Origin: Streptomyces mirabilis
Lineage (GTDB): Bacteria; Actinomycetota; Actinomycetes; Streptomycetales; Streptomycetaceae
NCBI RefSeq assembly: GCF_039503195.1
Contig: NZ_JBCJKP010000001.1
Coordinates: forward strand, 10,664,001 to 10,728,000
Direction: 5' to 3'
Length of the DNA stretch: 64,000 nucleotides
Below, piece after piece: positions 35,646 to 43,837 of the stretch (positions are counted from its first letter, which is position 1; every line of letters starts with the position of its first letter). The translations under genes were made by a program, and so were the position numbers. Under the pieces are notes generated by a model, which had not been told where the DNA came from, ran no database searches, and worked only from the letters and a program-made list of their open reading frames with translations.

Positions 35646-36049
35646 CGCGGATATGCCAATATCACCCCTAGGTGATGCACGGCCTTACTGGCGGTTCGGA
35701 GCGTGCCCGGATGTGTACGCATGGTGAGTGCGCGTCATGCCCGATGTCGCCGTCGGCCCGGGCGGGCACCCGGAGCGCTCCATCCCCGTGTAGCCGGCGC
35801 CCTTCGGTTCCCGCTGAGAAGGCGCTCGTACGCCGCGAGCGCGTCGAGTGGGCGGCCCGGCTCGACGGGGCTGCCGACGTGCGCTTCGGGCCACCCAGCA
35901 CTCCGTCCTCCTGGCTGGAGCGCATGGTCCCGCCCGGCGAGCTGCTGTTCAGCCACGCCGTGCACGGCGCCATGGCCGGCCCCGGCACCGGATCCTCACA
36001 CCCTGTGCCTCCGCACTGGAGTCCGCGACTCCTCGCGGCTCGATCACTG
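35646..36049. other. No intact gene seen
   Basis: About 400 bp between the phosphatase start and the integrase remnant. Frames on both strands are fragmentary, and some may belong to the decayed end of the integrase. Confidence 0.3.
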
Positions 36050-36730
36050 CGTGCCCGAACATCCGGTCATCCGGTGTGCACCGTGACAGCTCAGCGGCCG
36101 AAATGGACGTCGCCTGGCCACCACACCGGCTGTGTGCGACCGCGTGGCACGCGGCCATGCATCTTGTGTGCGTAGAGGCGCATCCACACGAACGCGTCCG
36201 CCGACGCGGGTACCTGCTGCACCGCCCGCGAGCCCGTGCGCACCACACTGATCAACTGCTGGCCGGGATCGATGTCCCGCTGCCGGACCGATCAGCTCCG
36301 GCGCGCGTACGCCGGTGGAGATCCAAAGCGCGACCAGGATCCGGTCGCGGTGGGAGGGCGGCGCGGCGAACAGCTCGTTGAACCAGTCGTCGGGAATCGA
36401 GCGCGGGATCCGCTTCGGAGGTGGGGCCGATAGCGCCCCACCCGCTCGGTTTTCCGACCGTCCATCGGGTTGTGGTGCTCGTGCGCCCGGCCGGAACGAC
36501 GCGACAGGTCCAGCGGGAACGGGTTGACCGGCGGGCCGGTCCCCGCGTCGAGATGGATGTCGTAGAAGCGTCGCAGCACCGTCTCGCTGTGCGCGACGAG
36601 GGTCGGAGCGTAACCGGGGCCGACCGGCGGCTTCCCTGCCACCGGGTTCAGGCCGCCGACGGCCCGAACCTCCGGGTCGCTCGGTCCCAAGAGATGCCCA
36701 CTGCCTGCAGAGAACGCCACCACCTGAGCA
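36050..36730 (-). pseudogene. Tyrosine-type integrase, at least two frameshifts
   Basis: Three consecutive frames join into one integrase. First comes NPVAGKPPVGPGYAPTLVAH SETVLRRFYDIHLDAG (about 36500-36680), then PDDWFNELFAAPPSHRDRIL VALWISTGVRAPELIG with the first catalytic Arg, then QRDIDPGQQLISVVRTGSRA VQQVPASADAFVWMRLY to about 36095. The C-terminal HxxR and Tyr are not readable. No att site was found. Confidence 0.65.
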
Positions 36731-36735
36731 GATCC

Positions 36736-36906
36736 ATGCCGTGGAAGCGGACCGTCGACGCCGCGGCCCTCCACGCCTACCTCCGCCGGCGCAACGCGAT
36801 CACCCGCCACCTTGACGTGCTGGCTGCCCAACGCCGCGAACGCGCCCGTATCCGCAGCGAGAAGGGCGTCCGCTGGGCCGGCCGAAGTCTGGCAGCCGCT
36901 GCCTGA
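36736..36906 (+). CDS. Unrecognised 56-codon fragment
   Basis: It is open from ATG 36736 to TGA 36906, reading MPWKRTVDAAALHAYLRRRN and QRRERARIRSEKG. It is strongly basic and helical and resembles tails found beside mobile-element proteins in actinomycetes, but I cannot name it. There is no ribosome-binding site. It is probably a fragment. Confidence 0.25.
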   Translation: MPWKRTVDAAALHAYLRRRNAITRHLDVLAAQRRERARIRSEKGVRWAGRSLAAAA

Positions 36907-36948
36907 ACTGCCCGTCCTCCCTGGCGGCCACGCACTACGGTGGGATGC

Positions 36949-37731
36949 ATGTCCGAGCACTCCGTGCGGAATTTCTACGACGAGTTGGCCCACGACTACC
37001 ACCTGATGTTCCGGGACTGGGACGCGAGCATGGCCTACCAGGCCGAGGTGCTGGGCGGGATTGTCCGCACATCTCTCGGCGCGGGACCGCACACTGTCCT
37101 GGACTGCTCGTGCGGGATCGGCACCCAGGCCATCGGGCTGGCCCTGGCCGGGCACCAGGTCGTAGGCAGCGACCTGAGCCCGGTCGCCGCCGCGCGCGCC
37201 GCCGCCGAAGCGGCGGCCCGGGGCAGCCGGGTTCTCGTCGCTGCGGCTGACATGCGCCAACTGCCGTTCAGAGAGACGTCATTCGACGTCGTCCTCTGCG
37301 CGGACAACTCGCTCACGCACCTGCTCTCCGGGCAAGATCTCCGGGCGGCACTCCACGGTATGAGACGGGTGCTCCGAGACGACGGATTGCTGATGATCAC
37401 TGTCCGGGCCTACGACGAGACGCGCCAGACCAGACCCACGGCGACTCCTCCCCAGGTCTCGGAGACACGCGACGGCCAAGTGATCACCTTCCAGCTGTGG
37501 CACTGGCATGAAGACGGCGAGCGCTACGACCTGGAGCACTTCCAGCTCATCCCCGCGGAGAACACCTGGCAGGTCCGAGTCCGCCGGACCACCCACTGGG
37601 CGCTGACGTCCCCGCAGCTGACAGAGTTCGTGACTGAAGCCGGCTTCACCAACATCACCTGGCAGAGTCCGGCCTCCAGCGGGTACTACCAGCCCGTGCT
37701 CACCGCACAGCGCGCTCCCTCAACGCAGTAG
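36949..37731 (+). CDS. Class I SAM-dependent methyltransferase
   Basis: 260 residues from ATG 36949 (GGTGGG just upstream). FYDELAHDYHLMFRDW is a common N-terminal lid, the SAM motif I is VLDCSCGIGTQAIGLA, motif II VVGSDLSPVAAARA, and FDVVLCADNSLTHLL follows. The C-terminal beta-sheet insertion (FQLWHWHEDGERYDLEHF) resembles glycine/sarcosine N-methyltransferase-like enzymes, but the substrate is not certain. Confidence 0.87.
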   Translation: MSEHSVRNFYDELAHDYHLMFRDWDASMAYQAEVLGGIVRTSLGAGPHTVLDCSCGIGTQAIGLALAGHQVVGSDLSPVAAARAAAEAAARGSRVLVAAADMRQLPFRETSFDVVLCADNSLTHLLSGQDLRAALHGMRRVLRDDGLLMITVRAYDETRQTRPTATPPQVSETRDGQVITFQLWHWHEDGERYDLEHFQLIPAENTWQVRVRRTTHWALTSPQLTEFVTEAGFTNITWQSPASSGYYQPVLTAQRAPSTQ

Positions 37732-37850
37732 TCCAGACCTGGGTTCCGCCCTGCCTGGTTCTCCGTTCATCCACGGCAAGTTGGGCAGTCCGTGCTGTTT
37801 GGCGCTTGGGGCTGTCATGAGGTGGCAGGGCGGAAACGTGTCGGAAGAAG

Positions 37851-37880
37851 TTGACACGTCGGAACTCTCCGACGCATTAT
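37851..37880 (+). promoter_or_regulatory. Promoter with embedded operator for the ArsR/SRPBCC operon
   Basis: TTGACA (-35, 37851-37856), an 18-bp spacer and CATTAT (-10, 37875-37880) precede the ArsR gene. The spacer holds the inverted repeat CGTCGGA-ACTC-TCCGACG (37857-37874), an ideal place for autorepression. Transcription should begin near 37887-37888, at the ATG itself. Confidence 0.6.
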
Positions 37881-37887
37881 GGTTTCC

Positions 37888-38202
37888 ATGCCCCCAGGAG
37901 ATGTGTTCAGCGCGCTGGCCAATCCAGTGCGGCGGCGGCTAATGGAAGCTCTGCAGGACGGACCGTGTGCGGCCGGGGAACTCGCCGGCCAGTTCGCACT
38001 AAGCCGACCCGCGATCTCCGAGCACCTGACGGTGCTCAAGAACGCGCAGCTCGTGCGCGAGGAGCCCAGGGGCCGCCATCGCTACTACCACCTCGAGGCT
38101 GCTCCACTCGTCGAGGTGAGTGAGTGGCTGCATCCCTTCGAACGCTACTGGCGCTCGCGCTTGGGCGCACTGCGCGACCTGATTGACGAGGAGTCTCAAT
38201 GA
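37888..38202 (+). CDS. ArsR-family regulator
   Basis: 104 residues from ATG 37888, chosen because the promoter predicts a transcript starting there; ATG 37879 is in frame but would overlap the -10 box. The winged helix-turn-helix is at about 5-75 (VFSALANPVRRRLMEALQDG and LSRPAISEHLTVLKNAQLVR). There is no metal-binding ELCVCDL box, so it is the non-metal type usually paired with an SRPBCC/AHSA1 gene, as here. It overlaps the next gene by ATGA. Confidence 0.9.
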   Translation: MPPGDVFSALANPVRRRLMEALQDGPCAAGELAGQFALSRPAISEHLTVLKNAQLVREEPRGRHRYYHLEAAPLVEVSEWLHPFERYWRSRLGALRDLIDEESQ

Positions 38203-38618
38203 CCACCACCGATCCGACCGTCATCAACTGCGAGCAGTTCATCGCGCATCCCCCCGCCGCGGTGTGGAAGGCCCTGACCGATCCTGAGCTGCACGCGCGC
38301 TGGTGGGCGGCTGGTGACGTGCGGCCGGTCGTCGGCCACCGCTTCACGCTCGACATGGGCCAGTGGGGACAGCAGCCCTGTGAGGTGCTCACGGTCGAGC
38401 CCGAGCGCCTGCTCCGCTACAGTTTCGCGTCCGGCACCCTGGACACCACGATCACCTGGCGGCTCCAGAGCGAGGGTACTGGCACCCGGCTGTTCCTCGA
38501 ACACGCCGGATTCGACCTGGACTCCCCGCTGGGCAAGGCCGCAGTCGAGGGCATGGGCAACGGCTGGCCAGGCCTCCTGCGCCGCATCGAATCGGTGCTC
38601 GGCGCGTCAGTCCGCTGA
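38199..38618 (+). CDS. SRPBCC (AHSA1-like) protein
   Basis: 139 residues: EQFIAHPPAAVWKALTDPEL HARWW, then DMGQWGQQPCEVLTVEPERL LRYSF, and LDTTITWRLQSEGTGTRLFL. This START-like fold makes a hydrophobic ligand pocket. It forms a translationally coupled operon with the ArsR gene, a pair seen widely in bacteria. The ligand is unknown. Confidence 0.9.
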   Translation: MTTTDPTVINCEQFIAHPPAAVWKALTDPELHARWWAAGDVRPVVGHRFTLDMGQWGQQPCEVLTVEPERLLRYSFASGTLDTTITWRLQSEGTGTRLFLEHAGFDLDSPLGKAAVEGMGNGWPGLLRRIESVLGASVR

Positions 38619-38879
38619 CAGCCAGGGGTGTCGATCCCCGAGCGAGACCGAACCCTCTGCGTCCCGGAGGCTCGATGGGCTTCGGGAAGGGTGAGGGCAC
38701 CCGGTCCTGACGGATGTCGGGACCAAGAGCGTGTCACAGCAACCGGCTGCCCACCTGCGTTCCGTGATCATTCGTGCGGGATGACGGCGGTATATGTGGT
38801 GGGATGGGTTGTTCGAGGTCGAGCCGGTCGGGAAGAGGCAGCCGCAGGACCGCCCGGCGGCGGTGGACAAGCGGTTCAG

Positions 38880-39531
38880 GGGGCGTTCGACCCGCACCAG
38901 GTCCTGCTGCTGCCCCCGTCGCTGGACGACTGGCCGCTCCAGGATCATCTCGCCCGGTTCGTCGCCGACCTGGTCGACAAGGTGCTGGACCTGGGACAGG
39001 TCCGGGCCGACTCACCGACAAGCGCGGTTACCCGCCCTACGACCCGCGGCTGATGCTGCGTCTGCTGATCTACGGCTACACCACCAGGGTCCGCTCTTCG
39101 CGGGCGATCGAGCAAAGGTGCCGACGACATCGCGTTTCGGTTCCTGGCCGCCGAGCAGGCCCCGGGCTTCCGTTCCATCTCACGGTTCCGCCGCCGCCAC
39201 CTGGACGCCCTCGCCGCCCTGTTCACCCAGTCCCTGCACCTCGCACGGAAGCTCGGAGGTCCCGCCCGCGCCACGCGGACGGTTACCGGCGAGCGCCACA
39301 CTGAAGGAACGGATGGCCCGCCAGCTGCGGACCAAGCCCGGCATGGCCGCCTACAGCCGCCGAAAAGCTATCGTCGAATCCGTCTTCGGCCAGATCATGA
39401 CCTGCCAGAACGGCCACCGGCTCCTCCTGCGCGGCGAGGACGGCGCCCGCGGTGAGTGGCGACTGCTGGCCGCCTGCCACAACCTCCGCAAGATCTTCCG
39501 ACGCGCCGGACTCACCGCCCTGGCCGGCTGA
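38880..39531 (+). pseudogene. IS1182-family transposase remnant
   Basis: The pieces, in order and in different frames, are FDPHQVLLLPPSLDDW, KRGYPPYDPRLMLRLLIYGY, DDIAFRFLAAEQAPGFRSIS RFRRRHLDALAALFTQSLHL, then after a large deletion RRKAIVESVFGQIMTCQ and EWRLLAACHNLRKIFRRAG. At least two frameshifts are present, and the central catalytic region is gone. Confidence 0.75.
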
Positions 39532-39687
39532 CCAACCGGACCTCCCTGCCGCGCCACGGACACATACCCGGCCGCACACCTGACGGCCAGGAGCCCAACC
39601 GCCGCCTCACAGGTGCCAGCGGCGCAACCGCAACCAATCTCGTCGATCACGCCTGACACGCCGCTTGCCCGTTACTGACACATACTC

Positions 39688-40251
39688 CTAGCGCGCCACG
39701 CGGTACCGGAGGTAGACGACTTTCGAGCTGAAGGTGCGGGTCTCGACGAGTTCGAGATCCACCCGGCGCTCGTGCTGGGGAAAGAACGGAAGGCCACCGC
39801 CGACCAGCACCGGGTAGACCCTGGCCCGGTACTCGTCGATCAGACCCAACTCGGCCGCCTCGGCGGCGAGAGTCGCGCCGCCGATCGCGATGTCACCCGC
39901 TCCCGGCTCGGCTCGCAACCGCTCGATCTCATCCGCCAGGCCGCCGGAGGCCAGCCGGGCATTGCCCTGCACCGCCGGCAGCGTGGTGGAGAACACCACC
40001 TTTGGGAGCGGCTTCCAGATCGCGGCCCACTCGAGCATGGAGTCGTCGAGCGATGGATCCTGGTCGGTGGTCTCCCAGTACAGCATCGTCTCGTACAGCC
40101 GTCGCCCCAACAGGTGGACGCCGACCTCTCGAATCTCGTCGATCCAGGAGCGGAAGACCTCCTCGTCGGGCGCCGTCCAGTTGAAGTCGCCGTCCGGCCC
40201 GACGACGTAGCCGTCAAGTGAGACGTTCATCGAATAGGTCACGCTGCGCAT
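39688..40251 (-). CDS. Dihydrofolate-reductase-like (RibD C-terminal fold) protein
   Basis: 187 residues from ATG 40251 with AGGAGGAC upstream. The N-terminus MNVSLDGYVVGPDGDFNW, GVHLLGRRLYETMLYWE, KVVFSTTLPAVQGN and IAIGGATLAAEAAELGLIDE YR match the YyaP/YwjB-type DHFR-like reductases. These are NADPH-binding, and the true substrate is generally unknown. It stands alone. Confidence 0.88.
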   Translation of the reverse strand: MRSVTYSMNVSLDGYVVGPDGDFNWTAPDEEVFRSWIDEIREVGVHLLGRRLYETMLYWETTDQDPSLDDSMLEWAAIWKPLPKVVFSTTLPAVQGNARLASGGLADEIERLRAEPGAGDIAIGGATLAAEAAELGLIDEYRARVYPVLVGGGLPFFPQHERRVDLELVETRTFSSKVVYLRYRVAR

Positions 40252-40349
40252 CAGAAGTCCTCCTCGTAACGGGTTCGACAGTACGACCGCCGGACGCCGC
40301 AGGACTCATCGCGGCTCGCGGGATCCCCTGGACTCAAGCGGGCCCTTCC

Positions 40350-40449
40350 TCTGGGCATGGCCGTCCCGGCGTGCCCCGGCGGCATGCTGGTGAGTCCAGC
40401 AGATCGTGGAGTCGACGTTCACCGTCCACCCGATGCGACCATGCGCGAC
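40350..40449 (-). pseudogene. IS5-type transposase fragment
   Basis: About 33 codons read ALVAHGRIGWTVNVDSTICW THQHAAGARRDG, the region around the first catalytic Asp (VDST) of IS5-family transposases. Nothing else of the gene remains. Confidence 0.5.
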
Positions 40450-40530
40450 GAGGGCGTTGGGACTGGTGGGATCGCATGTTGAGGTGTCGCGTATTCCTCG
40501 GTGAGGCGTGAGGCCTGTCCTGGTGTCACC

Positions 40531-40660
40531 GTGTGTGGTCGCCGGGGCGTATCGGCTCCACGTTCCGCCGGATTCGGTGACGAGTCGGGTGGCGGTCTTG
40601 CCGTGGTAGCCAAGTGCCTTGGCGATGACGGGAGCCGGAGCCTGGAGGACGGGTTGACGG
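40531..40660 (-). pseudogene. Recombinase/integrase tail fragment
   Basis: The frame reads QAPAPVIAKALGYHGKTATR LVTESGGTWSRYA. This resembles the last helix-turn-helix-like segment and end of Streptomyces plasmid or ICE tyrosine recombinases. The assignment is tentative. Confidence 0.35.
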
Positions 40661-41103
40661 ATCGCGGAGGCCCTGCCGCACTGCACGCCTGGTGTCACCT
40701 GCGCGACGATGAACGTGTCTCCACGCTCTTCCGCATTCATGACGTCATGCCCGCAGAGTCCATGTGACCGCCACTCATGAACCGGTCGGCTATGCCGCCT
40801 TGCTCACCGGCTAAGTGTCAAGCCGGAGTTCGTGAACGAGGGCCGCCGCTTCGCACCCGCCTACTGCTGGACGAGCACACCGTCCTCGGCGGCTGGAGCG
40901 GCACGGGCTGGAAGCGATCGCCGAGGTCACGAGACTGCTCGCGCCCGGCGACAGCCGACGTTGACCACACGATCGAGTGGTCAACGTGCGGCGGACGGCT
41001 CCTCGGGCTGGGAGCGGTAGGACCCCACGCCTTACTGACCTTCCGTATGCGCCGTCGCGTCAAGGATGCCAGGGCCTACAGCGCGACCACGACGGGCCCG
41101 GGT
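40661..41103. other. No gene seen
   Basis: About 440 bp with no convincing frame. An inverted repeat of GACCACxCGATCGAGTGGTC type is present near 40963-40982 (TTGACCACACGATCGAGTGG), which is operator-like but has no obvious target. Confidence 0.3.
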
Positions 41104-41841
41104 TCACCAGGGGATGACGCCGTCGTCCTCGAAGAACGAACCGGTCGGGCCGCCATCGGGCAGTGTGGCGAGCCGGATCGCTGTGGCTGCGCCCCGCTCC
41201 GGAGTGCGGGGTCCGTGGAAGCCGGTGAAGTCGGTCGCGACCAGGCCCGGGCAGGCGGCGTTGATCAGGATGTTCGTATCGGCGAACTGCCGGGCGTACT
41301 GCACGGTGACGGCGTTGAGGAACGACTTCGACGGCGAATAGGCCGCCATGACAGGGCCGATCTCGATGTCCGGGTCCGCCTGCCGGGTCAGGGAGGCGAC
41401 GGCGCTGGAGACGTTGACGATGCGTGGTGACGTCGAGCGCCGCAGCAGCGGCAGCATCGCGTTGGTCACCCGGATGACGCCGATGACGTTGGTCTCCACG
41501 ACCGTGCGGACCAAGTCGAGATCAAGCGTGGTCGGGTCCTGCACCCACCCCGGCCCCGTCTCTCCCGAGATGCCGGCGTTGTTGACCAGGACGTCCAGGC
41601 GACCGGCCTGCCGTTCGATCAGTTCCGCGGCATCGGTGACGCTCTGGTCGCCCGTCACGTCCAGCGGCACCGCGAACGCGTCCACCCCGGCGGCGCGCAG
41701 CTTCTCGACGGCACTCTCGCGCCGGGCCCCGTCGCGGGCGCCCACGCCCACGCGGTACCCGAGGGCGCCCAGCCCGGCCGCGATTTCGTACCCGATTCCC
41801 TTGTTCGCGCCGGTCACCAGCGCGATCTTCGTTTCGCTCAT
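41104..41841 (-). CDS. Short-chain dehydrogenase/reductase
   Basis: 245 residues from ATG 41841. TGANKGIGYEIA is the NADP-binding glycine motif, followed by VLVNNAGISG, and the active site is Ser in VNVSSAVASL with Y-x3-K in AAYSPSKSFLNAV. PGLVATDFTGFHGPRTPERG AA is typical of carbonyl-reductase-like SDRs (classical, NADPH-preferring). It is divergent from a LysR gene, with 93 bp between the starts, and is probably that regulator's target. Confidence 0.92.
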   Translation of the reverse strand: MSETKIALVTGANKGIGYEIAAGLGALGYRVGVGARDGARRESAVEKLRAAGVDAFAVPLDVTGDQSVTDAAELIERQAGRLDVLVNNAGISGETGPGWVQDPTTLDLDLVRTVVETNVIGVIRVTNAMLPLLRRSTSPRIVNVSSAVASLTRQADPDIEIGPVMAAYSPSKSFLNAVTVQYARQFADTNILINAACPGLVATDFTGFHGPRTPERGAATAIRLATLPDGGPTGSFFEDDGVIPW

Positions 41842-41899
41842 GTCGTTGATGTTCGCTCGCGGACGAGCGGTGCATCCAACACCGATACGGTGCCCTGTC

Positions 41900-41914
41900 A
41901 TACCCGGTAGGTAT
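41900..41914. promoter_or_regulatory. LysR-type binding box
   Basis: ATACCCGGTAGGTAT is a 15-bp dyad (ATACC/GGTAT arms, 5-bp centre) that fits the T-N11-A LysR motif. It sits in the SDR/LysR divergent gap, 21 bp before the LysR start. A second half-site GGTATC lies at 41921-41926. Confidence 0.65.
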
Positions 41915-41934
41915 CACCGAGGTATCGTGCGGCC

Positions 41935-42798
41935 ATGGACACCTTGGAGATCCGCGAGTTGAGGTACTTCGTGGCCGTCGCCGAGGAACTGCACTTCGGC
42001 CGCGCCGCCGAGCGTCTCGGCATGGCCCAGCCGCCGCTGTCCCGGGCGATCCAGCAGCTCGAGCGGCGCCTCGGAGTCTGTCTGCTGGAACGTAACCGCC
42101 GCGGCGTCCGTCTGACCGCCGCCGGAGAGGTGCTGCTGCACGAGGGCCGCGCAGCCCTCGACGCGACCACCGCTGCCGCTCGTCGCACTCGTCGCGCCGG
42201 TGGCGCCGACAGTCCGCGTGGCCCCCGCAATCGCCTGGTCCTGGCGGTGAAGGCCGCCGGGTCCCACGAGCTGCTGCAGAAGCTCCTCGACGCCTACGCG
42301 GCCGAACCCGACGCCGCCGAGATCGAGGTGCTGCCGTGCGGCATGTGCGAGCAGGAAGGGATACTGCGCGATGGCCGCGCCGATGTGGCGCTCATGCACG
42401 CGCCGTTCAACTCGCTCGCCGGGTTCGACAGCGAGGAACTGATGACCGAGGGGCAAGTTGCCATCCTGCCCGCCGGGCACCCCCTCGCCGCGCGCAAGAC
42501 TTTGTCCCTGGCCGACGTCAGCGACGTCCCCGATCTTCCGCTCGCCCGCTGGCCCCGCCACGGCACGTACCCACCCGGCCCGGGCCCTGAGATCCACGAC
42601 CAGACGCAGCTGGCCCAGCTGATCGCCCTCGGACGCACCATGGCAGTCTTCCCCGACTCCGCCCGCGCCTGGCTATGGACCGAGCACACCGCCGTCCCCC
42701 TGACCGACGCGCCCCCCGTCGTCACCCACATCGCCTGGCCCGCGCACAGCCGCTCCCTCGCCCTCGCCGGGCTGATCCGCACGGCCACACAGCTATGA
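41935..42798 (+). CDS. LysR-family transcriptional regulator
   Basis: 287 residues. The N-terminal helix-turn-helix (IRELRYFVAVAEELHFGRAA ERLGMAQPPLSRAIQQLERR LG) is typical, followed by a short linker and a periplasmic-binding-fold effector domain from about residue 95 (LVLAVKAAGSHELLQKLLDA Y). It probably controls the divergent SDR gene through the 41900-41914 box. The inducer is unknown. Confidence 0.92.
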   Translation: MDTLEIRELRYFVAVAEELHFGRAAERLGMAQPPLSRAIQQLERRLGVCLLERNRRGVRLTAAGEVLLHEGRAALDATTAAARRTRRAGGADSPRGPRNRLVLAVKAAGSHELLQKLLDAYAAEPDAAEIEVLPCGMCEQEGILRDGRADVALMHAPFNSLAGFDSEELMTEGQVAILPAGHPLAARKTLSLADVSDVPDLPLARWPRHGTYPPGPGPEIHDQTQLAQLIALGRTMAVFPDSARAWLWTEHTAVPLTDAPPVVTHIAWPAHSRSLALAGLIRTATQL

Positions 42799-43035
42799 CC
42801 CTCTCGTGCCTGTCGTCGCCGCCATCACCCTGACGACACACCGCCCGACCACCGGGCCTCACACTCCGCCGCCGGCCGCCCGCAGGCGCCGCCGCGACTC
42901 CGTGTACTGCCGACCTCCGCGCCGGCAGATGGCGTACCGGGCCGCCCACGGGGCAGCCGGGTCCGCGAAGCCGTCACAGCCCCGGTCGGCGAGCCGACTT
43001 CGGTCGGGCGGCCTGAAAGGCTGGGGTCGGGTCGG

Positions 43036-43221
43036 CTTCATGACGTCGGGTACAACGGCGGCGGCCCGCACGCCTTGACCGCCTACCTCACCCAGGTCGT
43101 CGGCACCGACGGGCGGAACACGGCCGCCGGTGCCTCGTACGAGCAGGCGCACCGCGCGATCCTCGCCCGGACGCGGAACAGCGCGGCGGACCGCGGCGCG
43201 AACGAGTTGCAGCGGGGCTGA
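43036..43221 (+). pseudogene. C-terminal fragment of an unrecognised protein
   Basis: About 60 codons ending in TGA 43219-43221 read HDVGYNGGGPHALTAYLTQV VGTDGRNTAAGASYEQAHRA ILARTRNSA. They have clear coding character but no start. The surrounding 42799-43504 region holds nothing else. Confidence 0.4.
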
Positions 43222-43504
43222 CCACCGCCACCTCCCCGCCGCACCGCAGGCAGATCCGTTCCCCCAAGCCAGCCGCACTGGCGCCCATGGACTGCGGCCG
43301 TCGATGCGTACGCCTTCGGCGCGCCGGGCGGGCTGCCGGGCTCTGCCCTGCGGGACGGGTGACGAAGTCGCCGGGGCATCTGTCGGGACGTAGGAACGCG
43401 ACTGATCATCGTGGCACTACCGATGGGCAGGGCCACCACTCCCCGGCCGCGGGCCGTGACACCTCGAGCGCGGCGTCGGCGTCGTCCGGGAGCCGCGAAG
43501 ACCG

Positions 43505-43745
43505 TCAGGGCTCACTGTCGGGCCGCCATGTGTCGAACACCCAGCCTGGATGGGAAGTGCCGAGGTAGGGCAGATGCGCCTCCCACTCCACAGCTGTCAC
43601 TGTCTGGACCGGTTGCAGCGTGATGCGGCTGGCCGAGTCGATGGTGAACCCCCAGGAGAAGCCGGCCAGCGGCAGCACGCGCCGTTCGGTGTCGTCCATC
43701 GGTGTCCATGCAAGATAGCTGTGCGCCGTCCAGGTCAGGGGGTCT
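43505..43745 (-). pseudogene. Hypothetical protein fragment cut near the IS256 element
   Basis: The frame is convincing from about 43745 to the stop at 43505: WTAHSYLAWTPMDDTERRVL PLAGFSWGFTIDSASRITLQ, then GTSHPGWVFDTW. The family is unknown. The N-terminus is lost close to the IS256 left end, so the insertion or an associated deletion probably removed it. Confidence 0.45.
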
Positions 43746-43837
43746 CGCCCGGCCCGTGATGGTGCGGGTTGCGTCCATGGATGTGGTGTACGGGTTCGAC
43801 CTGATCCGGGGGTTTGCTCCGGCTTCTGGGTGATGCC

